NCBI RefSeq assembly: GCF_001434255.1
Contig: NZ_AZEY01000093.1
Coordinates: 935 to 64,934 of the forward strand
DNA from: Lentilactobacillus diolivorans DSM 14421
GTDB taxonomy: Bacteria; Bacillota; Bacilli; Lactobacillales; Lactobacillaceae
Direction of reading: 5' to 3'
Length of the DNA stretch: 64,000 nucleotides
In this document: positions 1-9,075 of the stretch, in pieces
Position numbering within the stretch: position 1 is the first letter of the stretch
Layout: every line of letters starts with the position of its first letter
Made by a program: the position numbers and the translations under genes
Notes under the pieces: generated by a model
The model's database searches: none
The model's input: only the letters and a program-made list of their open reading frames with translations
Told to the model about the DNA's origin: nothing

Positions 1-179
1 TTAAGTATATACCGCACCAATCCTTTTTTAAACCGGGCTTTAGTGAGGCCTGTTAAGTATACGCAAAAATCCATTAATTGCTGACTATACTTACCTAAGC
101 CACAATTCCCGTTGCCAATTCTCATGACTAATTGTGGGCTATTTAATTCTTCAATTAAACTCTTGACTAATCGTAGGAA
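1..179 (-). other. Open frame running off the left edge, unidentified
   Basis: Reading leftwards from 179 the frame stays open for 59 codons to the window edge; the in-frame stop above it is at 180-182. The only in-frame ATG is at 125-123 and it has no convincing Shine-Dalgarno. The predicted peptide is basic toward the end (TKARFKKGLVRYIL) and resembles no family I recognise. The frame opens immediately beside the end of a dispersed palindromic repeat (183-294), so it could be the remnant of a gene whose 5' part was lost, or a chance open frame. Coding status is a guess. Confidence 0.25.
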
Positions 180-182
180 TCA

Positions 183-294
183 GAGCGAGACAAAAGGTGC
201 TTAACTTCCAGAGAGTAATTGGATTAACCGAATATTCTGAATTTGAATATTTAGATAATCCGGGTACACGGCCGGAAGTTGCCGTTTGTCCCGC
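183..294 (+). repeat. Dispersed palindromic repeat, copy A
   Basis: This is a 112-bp imperfect palindrome. The left arm carries GAGACAAAAGG and AACTTCCAG; the right arm carries CGGAAGTTGCC and GTTTGTCCCGC. Inner pairs GGATTA/TAATCC and GAATATTC/GAATATT extend the hairpin. It is followed by a linker (295-327) resembling TAATAGTCGTGATTA, then a TGGTCAAAA/TTGTCCCAGCC hairpin. The same order occurs at 43677-43857. No protein is encoded in it. Confidence 0.75.
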
Positions 295-364
295 ATTTTA
301 GTTCGGTAGAAATCGTGTTTATACCAACAGAGACTGGTCAAAATGATTATTGTCCCAGCCTTCT

Positions 365-410
365 AAAAAAGAGCTGAGACAAAAAGTGATTTTGTCCAGC
401 CCCATTTTTG
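365..410 (-). terminator. Intrinsic terminator after the tautomerase gene
   Basis: On the minus strand the arm GGCTGGACAAAA pairs with TTTTGTCTCAGC and is followed by six T. It lies about 130 bp downstream of the tautomerase stop. The plus strand has a run of five T after the mirrored arm, so it may work both ways. It belongs to the recurrent GGCTGRGACAAAA terminator family of this window. Confidence 0.7.
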
Positions 411-436
411 TAATCATAACTATTATCAAGAAAAAC

Positions 437-484
437 GTGAGATAAAGGGCAACTTCCAGAGCACTACCGCCCTTCGTCTCACTC
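437..484 (-). repeat. Dispersed palindromic repeat, copy B (deleted form)
   Basis: A 48-bp derivative keeps only the outer arms, GTGAGATAAAGGGC (437-450) and GCCCTTCGTCTCAC (469-482), with AACTTCCAG in the loop. It is inverted relative to copy A and is joined through the linker TAATCATAACTATTATCAAG to the terminator at 365-410. Copies A and B therefore face each other across two terminator hairpins. Confidence 0.65.
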
Positions 485-538
485 AGCAATATTTATTAGT
501 GGTCATCTAGGAAGACGTAAAATAGTCAATATAATGAT

Positions 539-727
539 TTATTTTTCGTCACTTTTCAAGACGCCACCAACGCTATAACGATTAGTTTGCATTTCACTCA
601 AAATAACGTGAACATGTTCTGCAGGCGCTCCAGTATTCTTAACAACAGCGGCCGTAACGTCTTCAACAAGCCCCTTCAATTGATCTTGAGATCTACCAGC
701 AATTAAATGGATATCAACAATTGGCAT
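539..727 (-). CDS. 4-oxalocrotonate tautomerase family protein
   Basis: This 62-residue protein has the size and opening sequence of the 4-OT tautomerases: Met followed by Pro (MPIVDIHLIAGRS). After Met removal the N-terminal Pro acts as the general base in keto-enol tautomerisation. An Arg in the IHLIAGRS segment and the VILSEM core strand also fit the family. The start is supported by AGGAGG at a good distance upstream. It is transcribed alone, divergently from pepD, and ends before a terminator and repeat B. The physiological substrate cannot be read from sequence; lactobacilli usually carry such a protein without an aromatic catabolic pathway. Confidence 0.88.
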   Translation of the reverse strand: MPIVDIHLIAGRSQDQLKGLVEDVTAAVVKNTGAPAEHVHVILSEMQTNRYSVGGVLKSDEK

Positions 728-834
728 TAGCTCAACCTCCTAAATTATTTTTTAATTAGAAAAAGTATACCTTATTTTAATTTAATCCGCAATCTTCTTT
801 AGACTGAATTCGAGGAATTTATAAGGGTTATTCA

Positions 835-863
835 TTCGACGCTTGAGAAAAAGATGATACAAT
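835..863 (+). promoter_or_regulatory. Candidate sigma-A promoter for the first pepD
   Basis: A -35-like TTCGAC (835-840) and a -10 TACAAT (858-863) are separated by 17 bp, about 40 bp before the pepD start. The -10 matches consensus at five of six positions; the -35 is weak. Confidence 0.45.
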
Positions 864-903
864 TAACGGTATCAAATTTTGAATAATCAAGGAGAAAAAA
901 TAA

Positions 904-2337
904 ATGATACCATTTAAAAATTATTCTGCCTGCACAAGCATGATCATTGGCAAAAAGGCTAGTATTGATGGATCAATTATGATTGCCCGAAATGAAGACA
1001 GCAAATCATCTTGGCCAAAAAACTATGTGATTCACCCCCATCAAGAATTCAACGATGATCAACAATTTTCATCAACTGATAATGGTTTTAAGATGCCCTT
1101 ACCACATGTTCGGGGATCCTATTCCGCAACACCTGAATGGACCGATAAGTTTGGGTTATTTGAAGAAAATGGGTTTAACGAATACGGTGTTGCAATGAGT
1201 GCCACTGAAAGCACATATACTAATGAATTGGCACTGGGAGCCGACCCGTTGGAAAAAGATGGCATTGGCGAAGAAGCTATGATTACTGTTGTATTGCCGT
1301 ATGTTAAAACGGCTCGTGCCGGCGTTAAGCGACTCGGTACGATCATTGAACACTATGGAACTTTTGAGTCAAACGGCATTTTGTTTGCTGATAAAAACGA
1401 AGCTTGGTACATGGAAACTGCCGGTGGGCATCGCTGGGTTGCTGTCAAAATTCCCGATGATAGTTACGCAGTTATTGCCAATCAAACTGCCATTCAGGAA
1501 ATTGACTTTGATGATCCGCAAAATTACTTGTGGTCAACGAATATTCGTCAGTTTGTTCAAGAAAACCATCTCAACCCGGATCAGACCGGTCGAACCTTTA
1601 ATTTTAGAAAGATTTTTGGAACGGCTACTTTAGCTGACACTTATTACAATACGCCGCGAGTTTGGTATGGTTTGAAATTATTTTCACCGGAACAATCGTA
1701 CGAGCCTGTAGATCAAGATATGCCCTTCTTTAATCGTGCCAACCGGAAATTAAGTGTCTTCGATGTCCAAGACTTCTTGAGTTCTCATTACCAAGGTACC
1801 CCTTACGATCCAATTGGTGAGGGATCAGAGGCGGACAAGCATCGATATCGACCAATTAGTCTAGCCAAGACCCAAGAGGCTCATATCCTTCAAATTCGGC
1901 CTTCTATGCCGCTCGGTGCTTCCGGCATTCAGTGGTTGGCAATGGGTGTGGCTGCTCAAAGTACCTTTGTTCCATTTTATGCTGGCGCAACAGATACGCC
2001 TCAAGCCTATCAAAATGCAAGTGGTCAGTACGCGCCTGACCAAGCATATTGGACGTATAAACTAGCAGGTGTACTGGTTGACCCTCATTATATTGAATTT
2101 GGACCGAAGTTAAACGAAGCCAAGGAACAGCTTCGAATCAGGTTCCAACAACTCGTTAAGCAGACGGATCGGGTTGCTAAAGAATTATCAAACGTTGAAC
2201 TTGAAAATTATTTGACGAAGGTTAATTTCGATAATTCAAGAATTGCGTTAACGGCTTATCAAAAATTGATCAGTCGCTTAGTGACAGCGGCGACTGATTT
2301 TTCACCAATTAATTTTAAACAGGACGTTAACTTGTGA
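904..2337 (+). CDS. pepD: C69 family dipeptidase
   Basis: This 477-residue peptidase U34/C69 family dipeptidase hydrolyses dipeptides in the cytoplasm. A Cys near the N-terminus (Cys10, in SACTSMIIGKK) is the expected nucleophile, exposed in this family by removal of a short propeptide. The conserved blocks IDGSIMIARNED and NEYGVAMSATEST fit the Ntn-hydrolase fold. The start is ATG preceded by AAGGAG. It is monocistronic, divergent from the tautomerase and convergent with a second pepD, sharing a terminator between them. It probably contributes to amino-acid supply from peptides. Assignment to the dipeptidase family is firm; substrate range is not. Confidence 0.93.
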   Translation: MIPFKNYSACTSMIIGKKASIDGSIMIARNEDSKSSWPKNYVIHPHQEFNDDQQFSSTDNGFKMPLPHVRGSYSATPEWTDKFGLFEENGFNEYGVAMSATESTYTNELALGADPLEKDGIGEEAMITVVLPYVKTARAGVKRLGTIIEHYGTFESNGILFADKNEAWYMETAGGHRWVAVKIPDDSYAVIANQTAIQEIDFDDPQNYLWSTNIRQFVQENHLNPDQTGRTFNFRKIFGTATLADTYYNTPRVWYGLKLFSPEQSYEPVDQDMPFFNRANRKLSVFDVQDFLSSHYQGTPYDPIGEGSEADKHRYRPISLAKTQEAHILQIRPSMPLGASGIQWLAMGVAAQSTFVPFYAGATDTPQAYQNASGQYAPDQAYWTYKLAGVLVDPHYIEFGPKLNEAKEQLRIRFQQLVKQTDRVAKELSNVELENYLTKVNFDNSRIALTAYQKLISRLVTAATDFSPINFKQDVNL

Positions 2338-2372
2338 TTGGTGAGCAATGAGCGTTCAATGATTTTATGTTT

Positions 2373-2419
2373 AATAAAGCATCCAGATATCTCAAAAGAG
2401 ATACTTGGATGCTTTATTT
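2373..2419. terminator. Bidirectional terminator between the two pepD genes
   Basis: AATAAAGCATCC (2373-2384) pairs with GGATGCTTTATT, with an inner pair ATCTC/GAGAT. It lies between convergent genes and has A-rich and T-rich flanks, so it can end transcripts from both sides. Confidence 0.8.
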
Positions 2420-2454
2420 AATTGCTGCGATGAATCATGATATTAAAAATTCTT

Positions 2455-3876
2455 TTAATAATGTGCACGAGTAAACGAACCACGAACACGGTTGCTGGCC
2501 TGAGCAACCAATTTGGTTAACAGTTTTTGTGTATCTTTCATAACGGTATCGGCAGTTTTGTCATTCTCATCAGTTAGTACCTTTATTAAACCAGCTTGCG
2601 ACGTCTTGGCTGCTAATTTATCAATTTCAGCAACGCGTTGATGACCATAGCCCATTTCCTTCTCTTGGTATGCTTCTACTTGATCCATCAAACTGTGATA
2701 GTGATCAGTTGCGATTAAAGAGATCAATCGGTTCAACCAATATGCATTATGACTATCTAAAAGCCCGGTCGTGTTGCCATAGGCAGCCGGTGTTTCATCG
2801 ATGTTTGTAAAGAATGGCACCAATATATTATACGGATTTGCCGCAAACGCCAGCCACTGAATAGCTGCAGACGATTTGGCTACGTACGGTCTGAGCTGCA
2901 TAATTGATAATTCTTGATTACGATTAAAACCAATGGGTCGATAAGGTGTTTTTTCATAATCAACACCAGGGGCAAACGGATCATATGGTGTATCTTGATA
3001 ATGAGAACTCAAGACAAATTTAATATCTTCAATGGTGATTTTACGATCTGCATGACAAATGAAGGGCAAATTGTTACTCATTGGGGACTTGCCCTGAACG
3101 GATTCTGGATTAAAGTAACGTTGGCCGTACCAAGCCCGCGGTGTATTATAGTGATGATCAAGTTGTGAATCTGAGCCAAATATTTTCCGGAAATTAAAGT
3201 CATTGGCTGGATTAAGATGATTCGTTTTAACAAAGTCTCGGAGATCGGCTGGAAACATGAAATTGTCCGGATCATTAAAATCAACTTCTTGAATTCCTGT
3301 TTGATTTGGTGCAATAACATAAGCGTTATCTGGAATTCGTTGGGCAACCCAGTGGTGACCACCAGCAGTTTCCATATACCAAATCTCATTAACATCAGAA
3401 AAAATAATCCCGTTGGACTCGTAAGTCCCGTGTTCCTTTAAAATTTGGGCAACTCGTTGAACACCTTCTCTGGCCGAATTAATGTATGGCAGTGTAACGG
3501 TCAGTAAGTCTTCCTCACCAACTCCACTCTTGGTCAGTGGATCGGCACCTAGGACTCTGGAGTTGGTTGTAATTGTTTCAGTTGCACTCATAGCAACGTT
3601 ATTTCCGTTAATCCCAGCCTCGCCCCAAACGCCATTCTGATCCACTGCTTCCGGGACGGCCGTATAACGCTGTGGATTATCGGGTAGCTGAATTGCAAAT
3701 TGACTACCCTTGGCATGATAGTTACGTGGTTGATCTGCAGGATGCATAACGACGAATTTTTTTGGATTAACCGCAACGCCGGCATCTTCATTCCTGGCAA
3801 TCAGTGTTGAACCGTCATAACTGGCATTTTTACCAACTAAAATGGTGGTACAACTACTATGTTCTGATGAATCCAT
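2455..3876 (-). CDS. pepD: C69 family dipeptidase (paralogue)
   Basis: A second 473-residue C69 dipeptidase. The candidate nucleophile is Cys9 in SSCTTILVGKN, followed by YDGSTLIARNEDA. Blocks shared with the neighbour include LGADPL, GVGEE and NTPRAWYG, so the two are paralogues placed tail to tail. The start is ATG with AGGAGG upstream. Two adjacent copies suggest duplication or paired acquisition, with possible differences in dipeptide preference. There is no signal peptide. Confidence 0.92.
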   Translation of the reverse strand: MDSSEHSSCTTILVGKNASYDGSTLIARNEDAGVAVNPKKFVVMHPADQPRNYHAKGSQFAIQLPDNPQRYTAVPEAVDQNGVWGEAGINGNNVAMSATETITTNSRVLGADPLTKSGVGEEDLLTVTLPYINSAREGVQRVAQILKEHGTYESNGIIFSDVNEIWYMETAGGHHWVAQRIPDNAYVIAPNQTGIQEVDFNDPDNFMFPADLRDFVKTNHLNPANDFNFRKIFGSDSQLDHHYNTPRAWYGQRYFNPESVQGKSPMSNNLPFICHADRKITIEDIKFVLSSHYQDTPYDPFAPGVDYEKTPYRPIGFNRNQELSIMQLRPYVAKSSAAIQWLAFAANPYNILVPFFTNIDETPAAYGNTTGLLDSHNAYWLNRLISLIATDHYHSLMDQVEAYQEKEMGYGHQRVAEIDKLAAKTSQAGLIKVLTDENDKTADTVMKDTQKLLTKLVAQASNRVRGSFTRAHY

Positions 3877-3980
3877 ATCAATAACCTCCTAACAATCATT
3901 TAATGAACCTTAATTTGATTTTACAACAATCGGCAGATTTTTGAGCAGCGTTTATCAGGTACAATCATTGATTTCAAGCA

Positions 3981-4021
3981 AAAAAAGCGTAGAAACCAAA
4001 TGATAACAAGGTTTCTACGCC
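3981..4021 (-). terminator. Intrinsic terminator after topA
   Basis: On the minus strand GCGTAGAAACC pairs with GGTTTCTACGC across a 12-nt loop and is followed by a run of seven T. It lies about 60 bp past the topA stop. Confidence 0.88.
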
Positions 4022-4077
4022 TTTAAAAACAGTTTTATTTATTTCGGCTTTCTTGTTTGACATCATGATCGAAGAAG

Positions 4078-6192
4078 TTATTTTTGAGCCGGTTCTTCAT
4101 AATCACCATTTGGACAAATCACCTGAGTGCCGCCCTTAACCTTTTTCTCGACTAAGAAATGACCATCTTTTGGACAATTTCTGCCAATCGGTTTATCCCA
4201 TGAAACAAAATCACAATCAGGGAATCGTGAACACCCATAGAAAAGTCGGTTTTTCTTTGACTTTCGTTCAATGACTTGGCCTTGATGACATTTGGGGCAA
4301 ATAACACCGATTTCTTTGACAATTGCCTTGGTATTTCGACAATCTGGGAATCGAGAACAAGCATAAAACTTTCCGTATCGTCCCATCTTAATGACCATAG
4401 GAGCACCACAGATATCACAATTAAAACCAGCTGGTTCATCTTTAATCTGAACCTTTTCCATATTTTCGGTCGCAGATTCAACTTCGGTTGAGAATGGCTT
4501 GTAGAAAGTATCGACGAGTTTAATCCAGTTTTCTTTTCCCGCTTCAACTTGGTCCAATTTACCTTCCAAATTTGCCGTGAAATCAATATTTACGATATCT
4601 GGGAAGTATTCAATAATAATCTTATTAACAATTTCACCAAGTTCAGTTGGTTCAAAACGTCTGCCAACCAGTTTAACGTAGTATCGACGTTGGATGGTTT
4701 CCAACGTTGGGGAATACGTCGATGGTCGACCAACACCATTTTCTTCAAGTGCCTTAATGAGTGTGGCTTCGCTAAATCTAGCTGGTGGCTGGGTGAAATG
4801 TTGATCTGGATTATTCTTGACTAATTTAACAAGGTCGCCTTCTTCAAGATCCGGTAGTAAATTGTCTTTTTCTTTACTATCACCGTAGATCTTCAAGAAT
4901 CCGTCAAATTTCATTTTGGAACCGTTTGCCTTAAAAATGATGTGGTTTTGTTCAATTGTAACAGCCATCGTATCCATAAGTGCCGGGGTCATTTGACTCG
5001 CAACAAATCTTGACCAGACCATTTGGTAGAGTCTAAATTGATCACGGGTCAAATACTTTTTAAGACTAGCTGGGGTCCGAAATACTGACGTTGGCCGAAT
5101 CGCCTCATGAGCATCCTGCGCACCTTCAGGTAGCTTGCCCTTAATTGGCTTGGTTGCTGCATATTCAGCCCCGTATTTTTCATGAAGGAATTTTGAAGCT
5201 TCATGCTTGGCAATTACAGAAATCCGGGTTGAATCGGTCCGCATGTAGGTAATCAGTCCTTGACTGCCTTCCTTACCAATATTGATCCCTTCATATAATT
5301 GTTGGGCAGCCATCATTGTCTTTCGAGTCCGATAATTCAGCTTTCGGTTGGCTTCTTGTTGAAGCGTACTGGTTGTAAACGGTGGTTGCGGTTGACGCTT
5401 TCGCTCACGACGGGTTACTTTGGTAATATCAAAGTCGCCCTTAGGATCAATTTGGTTTAAGATTTCTTGAACGGCCTCATTATTCGGCAGCTCCTTCTTT
5501 TTTCCGTTAACGCCATAAAAGCTGGCATTAAATTTACTGGTTCCTTTTTTAAATTCGGAATCAATGGACCAATATTCAACTGGTTTAAAATGATTAATTT
5601 CATTTTCACGTTGAATAATCAGCCAGAGTGCAATTGACTGAACTCGACCGGCACTTAATCCCTTTTTTACTTTTTGCCATAACAAAGGTGAAATTGAATA
5701 TCCCACAAGTCGATCCAATATTCGCCGAGCTTGTTGAGCATCAACCAAGTTCATATCAATATTCCGAGGATGTTTAAATGATTCTTTAACTGCATCCTTA
5801 GTGATTTCGTTAAAGACAACTCGGTTGTCAGCTTTTGGGTCTAAATCCAAAATATGGGATAGATGCCAGGCAATTGATTCTCCCTCACGATCCGGATCGG
5901 CTGCCAGATAGACTTTTTTGGCCTTTTTAGCCGCAGACCGTAATTCCTTGATGGTATCACCTTTACCACGAATTGAAATGTAATGGGGCTCATAATCGTT
6001 ATCAATATCAACGCCCATTTTGCTCTTTGGCAAATCGCGGACATGGCCTTTACTGGCGACAACTTTATAAGAACGGCCCAAATATTTTTCGATGGTTTTT
6101 GCTTTAGCAGGAGACTCGACGATCACAAGATTTTTTCTGGGTGATTTACGTTTGGTCTTGGCTTTAGCTTTTGGTTTTGTTGTAGTTGCCAT
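4078..6192 (-). CDS. topA: DNA topoisomerase I
   Basis: A type IA topoisomerase of about 704 residues that relaxes negative supercoils. The TOPRIM domain is near the N-terminus, with [12 protein letters not shown] (Glu near residue 26) and DPDREGE (about 99-105). The active-site Tyr lies in [12 protein letters not shown], near residue 316. The C-terminus carries two four-Cys zinc fingers (CDICG...CSRFPDC and CPKCH...CSRFPDC) and a third, shorter Cys-containing segment. I start it at the MATTTK methionine, which has GGGAG six bases upstream, not five codons earlier. A basic Lys-rich leader precedes the TOPRIM domain. dprA lies upstream on the same strand, as in many Firmicutes. Confidence 0.97.
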   Translation of the reverse strand: MATTTKPKAKAKTKRKSPRKNLVIVESPAKAKTIEKYLGRSYKVVASKGHVRDLPKSKMGVDIDNDYEPHYISIRGKGDTIKELRSAAKKAKKVYLAADPDREGESIAWHLSHILDLDPKADNRVVFNEITKDAVKESFKHPRNIDMNLVDAQQARRILDRLVGYSISPLLWQKVKKGLSAGRVQSIALWLIIQRENEINHFKPVEYWSIDSEFKKGTSKFNASFYGVNGKKKELPNNEAVQEILNQIDPKGDFDITKVTRRERKRQPQPPFTTSTLQQEANRKLNYRTRKTMMAAQQLYEGINIGKEGSQGLITYMRTDSTRISVIAKHEASKFLHEKYGAEYAATKPIKGKLPEGAQDAHEAIRPTSVFRTPASLKKYLTRDQFRLYQMVWSRFVASQMTPALMDTMAVTIEQNHIIFKANGSKMKFDGFLKIYGDSKEKDNLLPDLEEGDLVKLVKNNPDQHFTQPPARFSEATLIKALEENGVGRPSTYSPTLETIQRRYYVKLVGRRFEPTELGEIVNKIIIEYFPDIVNIDFTANLEGKLDQVEAGKENWIKLVDTFYKPFSTEVESATENMEKVQIKDEPAGFNCDICGAPMVIKMGRYGKFYACSRFPDCRNTKAIVKEIGVICPKCHQGQVIERKSKKNRLFYGCSRFPDCDFVSWDKPIGRNCPKDGHFLVEKKVKGGTQVICPNGDYEEPAQK

Positions 6193-6297
6193 TTTTTCTC
6201 CCTTCAAAGCTTTATAAAAGCTACTATATTATAATTAGTTATTTGTTAATTTTTATTCCACAAATCTACCACATCATATTGCATGATTTTTCAGGTG

Positions 6298-7173
6298 TCA
6301 ACTAATGAACTCCTCAAGAATATCCTTTGAACACAAAATCGGCTTTGCACCAGCTGCGATTAATTCGTTCGTTCCAACAGACAAATCGTTAATAATATTG
6401 CCCGGTACAGCAAGCACATTACGATTATTTTGAAGTGCTAAATTTGCGGTAATTAAGCTTCCTGAATGATGTTTTGCCTCAGTAACCAGTAAACTTTGAA
6501 CCAGCCCGGCAATAATTCGATTTCGTTCAGGGAAGTGGTTTCGAAACCCCTTTGTTCCCGACGGATACTCTGAAATTAATAAATGATTGCGCCCTATCTG
6601 AGCCTGTAAATATTTATTAGCGACTGGATAAGCAATATCTAGGCCGGTTCCAATGACCGCAATTGTCTTCCCCTGATTAGCAATTGCACATTGATGTGCC
6701 CAGGTATCAACCCCCTTAGCTAAACCGGACACAATTGTCATTCTATGGGAAATTTCGCCAGGAATCAACTTTTTTAATATTTCGAATGAATATTTAGATG
6801 CATCACGGGCACCGACAATTCCTAATAATTGACCCGTAGCCAGACTTAAATTGCCACGATAAAACATGATAATTGGCGGAGCATATGATTCCTTTAGGGC
6901 CGATGGATACATCGAATCGCAAAGACTGACCCATTGATCATTCCCGATAATTTTAGATACTAAGTTAGAGCTCCTCATTAATTGAATATAACTTGAGGAA
7001 AAGGTGGTGACATTTCGTGCTTTAATTTGCCCCACTTTGATCAGCTGTTCAACCGCTGGTGCTGAAATTTGTTTTAATTGAAATTGACTTAACCATTCAT
7101 AAATCCGATACTTACCAACAATTCCAATCCCTTTGCACAAATGTAATCGCAATAAAAAATCTCTTAAAAGCAT
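6298..7173 (-). CDS. dprA: DNA-processing protein DprA
   Basis: This 291-residue protein has the Rossmann-fold DprA/Smf core: GIVGARDASKY, VSGLAKGVDTWAH, and ERNRIIAGL near the C-terminal third. DprA loads RecA onto incoming single-stranded DNA during natural transformation. The N-terminal 60 residues look like the helical SAM-like extension. The ATG start has GGAG upstream. It sits between rnhB and topA, a common order in lactobacilli. Its presence does not by itself show competence; com genes would be elsewhere. Confidence 0.95.
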   Translation of the reverse strand: MLLRDFLLRLHLCKGIGIVGKYRIYEWLSQFQLKQISAPAVEQLIKVGQIKARNVTTFSSSYIQLMRSSNLVSKIIGNDQWVSLCDSMYPSALKESYAPPIIMFYRGNLSLATGQLLGIVGARDASKYSFEILKKLIPGEISHRMTIVSGLAKGVDTWAHQCAIANQGKTIAVIGTGLDIAYPVANKYLQAQIGRNHLLISEYPSGTKGFRNHFPERNRIIAGLVQSLLVTEAKHHSGSLITANLALQNNRNVLAVPGNIINDLSVGTNELIAAGAKPILCSKDILEEFIS

Positions 7174-7220
7174 ATCATGTTCTCCATCCTTTTAAGAGTA
7201 TCTACGTAAAATATTAAGTT

Positions 7221-7988
7221 TTATTGTAAAAACTTTTGAACGGGTGAAAAACTTCGCCGATGAATAGGGGTTGGACCATATTTTTTTAATGCGGCCAGAT
7301 GTTTTGCGGTACTATATCCTGCATTATGGTGGAAATCGTATTGTGGATATATTTTTGCATAGTCATCCATTAACTGATCTCGATAAACTTTTGCAACAAC
7401 GCTTGCAGCAGAGACACTGATACTCTTGGCGTCACCTTTAATTAGCCTGATCTGATCAATTGGAACGTTAATTTGCATGGCATCAACGATGATTTCTTCA
7501 GGACTGGGCGATAAAGATTCAATGGCTTGTTTCATTGCCATTCGAGTTGCCTGATAAATATTAAACTGATCAATTTTTTCATTACTGACAAGCCCAATAC
7601 TAACACAGAGAGCCTCTTTTCGAATCATAGGTGCTAAACTTAATCGCTTTTCCGGTGTCAGTTGCTTGGAGTCGTTAACATCAATTAAGTCAAAATCCTT
7701 TGGTAAAATTGCTGCCGCCGCAACTACTGGTCCAGCAAGCGGTCCACGACCAACTTCATCGACGCCTGCAATGTAGTGGATTCCCTTATGCCATAATTCT
7801 CGTTCATATTTAAAACGATGTTCAAAGGCTGCCAGGCGTCTTTGTTGAGCTTGGATTCGTGTTTTGGCTGATTGAATTGCCATCTGAACACCTTTGCGTG
7901 AATCGTGTGAAAACTTTGCGAATAAAGGATCGTTGAGTGATCGCGTTTCTTTCAATATTTTCTTGATATCACTAATTGTCAGCTTCAT
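7221..7988 (-). CDS. rnhB: Ribonuclease HII
   Basis: A 255-residue RNase HII that cleaves RNA in RNA/DNA hybrids and starts removal of misincorporated ribonucleotides. Catalytic acidic residues are visible: Asp77-Glu78 in GVDEVGRGPLAGP, Asp169 in IIVDAMQI and a fourth at about 204 in VYRDQLM. The N-terminal 70 residues form the extra substrate-binding region seen in Firmicute RNase HII. It lies 8 bp after rbgA and is probably co-transcribed with it. Confidence 0.96.
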   Translation of the reverse strand: MKLTISDIKKILKETRSLNDPLFAKFSHDSRKGVQMAIQSAKTRIQAQQRRLAAFEHRFKYERELWHKGIHYIAGVDEVGRGPLAGPVVAAAAILPKDFDLIDVNDSKQLTPEKRLSLAPMIRKEALCVSIGLVSNEKIDQFNIYQATRMAMKQAIESLSPSPEEIIVDAMQINVPIDQIRLIKGDAKSISVSAASVVAKVYRDQLMDDYAKIYPQYDFHHNAGYSTAKHLAALKKYGPTPIHRRSFSPVQKFLQ

Positions 7989-7996
7989 TGCCGTGC

Positions 7997-8845
7997 CTAC
8001 CTCGTTTCTGGAATGTCCAAGGTATAGCCGCCCAATTTACCGGCACGGATGTCTTGAATAATCCGGTTTGAAGCTCGTTCATAATCATCACGCATACCGA
8101 TCTTTTGAGTGATTTTAAGAAGTAAGTCAACGTCGGATAAGTTCATGTCAGAATCTGATAAATGATAACGCCGTTGGAGTTCGTCAGAATGAGTGTCTCT
8201 AAAAAAATTTAAACCAAATAAAGCAATATCATCGCTGGCAAAAACACTCTCTTTGATTGCACCGGTTAACGCCAGTTTGTCCGCGATCTCTTGGCTTTCA
8301 AACTTTGGCCATAAAATTCCCGGCGTATCGAGAAGTTCCAACTGCTTACCTGCTTTTAACCATTGTTGGCCCTTTGTGACCCCTGGCCGATTACCAACTT
8401 GAGCAGCACGTCGATTAACAAGCCGGTTAAGAACCGTGGATTTTCCAACATTGGGAACGCCAACGCTAATTGCTCGAATTGGCCGTTTCTTCATGCCTTT
8501 GTCTTGCTCGCGTTGAAGTTTATCCTTTAAAATGGGCGAGATAACAGATAAAACGTTGTTGATGTCAAAGCGTGTTTTCGCGTCGATTGCAATTGCCGGT
8601 TGATGAAGCGTTTCAAAATGTCTTAACCAGATGTTTGTTAGTTTGGGATCAGCCAAATCACGCTTGGTTAAAATGATTAAGCGTGGTTTTTGACCACTAA
8701 TTCGCTTAATTTCTGGATTCTGAGAAGCATATGGAATCCTTGCATCGACAATTTCAAAGACAATGTCAACCAATGATAGGTTCTCTTCAAATTGTCGAAT
8801 CGCTTTAGCCATATGTCCCGGGAACCATTGAATTGTGACTGTCAT
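7997..8845 (-). CDS. ylqF: Ribosome biogenesis GTPase YlqF/RbgA
   Basis: A circularly permuted GTPase of 282 residues that promotes late 50S subunit assembly. Motifs run in permuted order: G4 LTKRDLADP first, then G1 SVGVPNVGKST, then G3 DTPGILWP. The N-terminal IQWFPGHMAKA is diagnostic of the family. I start at the methionine of MTVTIQWF because AGGAGG lies 7 bases upstream; a 13-codon upstream extension lacks such a site and overlaps the yozE stop. It is followed by rnhB, the usual Firmicute pairing. Confidence 0.96.
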   Translation of the reverse strand: MTVTIQWFPGHMAKAIRQFEENLSLVDIVFEIVDARIPYASQNPEIKRISGQKPRLIILTKRDLADPKLTNIWLRHFETLHQPAIAIDAKTRFDINNVLSVISPILKDKLQREQDKGMKKRPIRAISVGVPNVGKSTVLNRLVNRRAAQVGNRPGVTKGQQWLKAGKQLELLDTPGILWPKFESQEIADKLALTGAIKESVFASDDIALFGLNFFRDTHSDELQRRYHLSDSDMNLSDVDLLLKITQKIGMRDDYERASNRIIQDIRAGKLGGYTLDIPETR

Positions 8846-8856
8846 CAAAATTCCTC

Positions 8857-9075
8857 CTACATGTCTTCTTGATACTGTTTCCAAACGTCGTCAAAAACGA
8901 CCATACTTGGCAAATAGCCTGCGTTCTCTTCTAAATATTTAGAGATTGAATCAAATTCATCTAATTGTTTAGGAAATGATTGATCATAGAAAGCGTTATT
9001 TGCAAATTCTGCGATTGGATCTGAGCTCCCCGGATTTCGTTTGGTCATTAAAAATTGATAAAAGCTTTTGTGCAT
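8857..9075 (-). CDS. YozE family protein (UPF0346)
   Basis: A 72-residue acidic protein starting MHKSFYQFLMTKRNP, typical of the YozE/UPF0346 family. It is predicted to be a small helical SAM-like domain of unknown function. Its ATG overlaps the stop of the upstream gene by one base (TAATG), and GGAGG precedes it, so translation is probably coupled. It ends 11 bp before rbgA, whose Shine-Dalgarno lies against its stop. Confidence 0.88.
   Translation of the reverse strand: MHKSFYQFLMTKRNPGSSDPIAEFANNAFYDQSFPKQLDEFDSISKYLEENAGYLPSMVVFDDVWKQYQEDM

Noticed and set aside
1289-1633. 114-residue frame inside pepD in another reading frame
   Set aside because: The pepD frame has full family conservation across the same bases.
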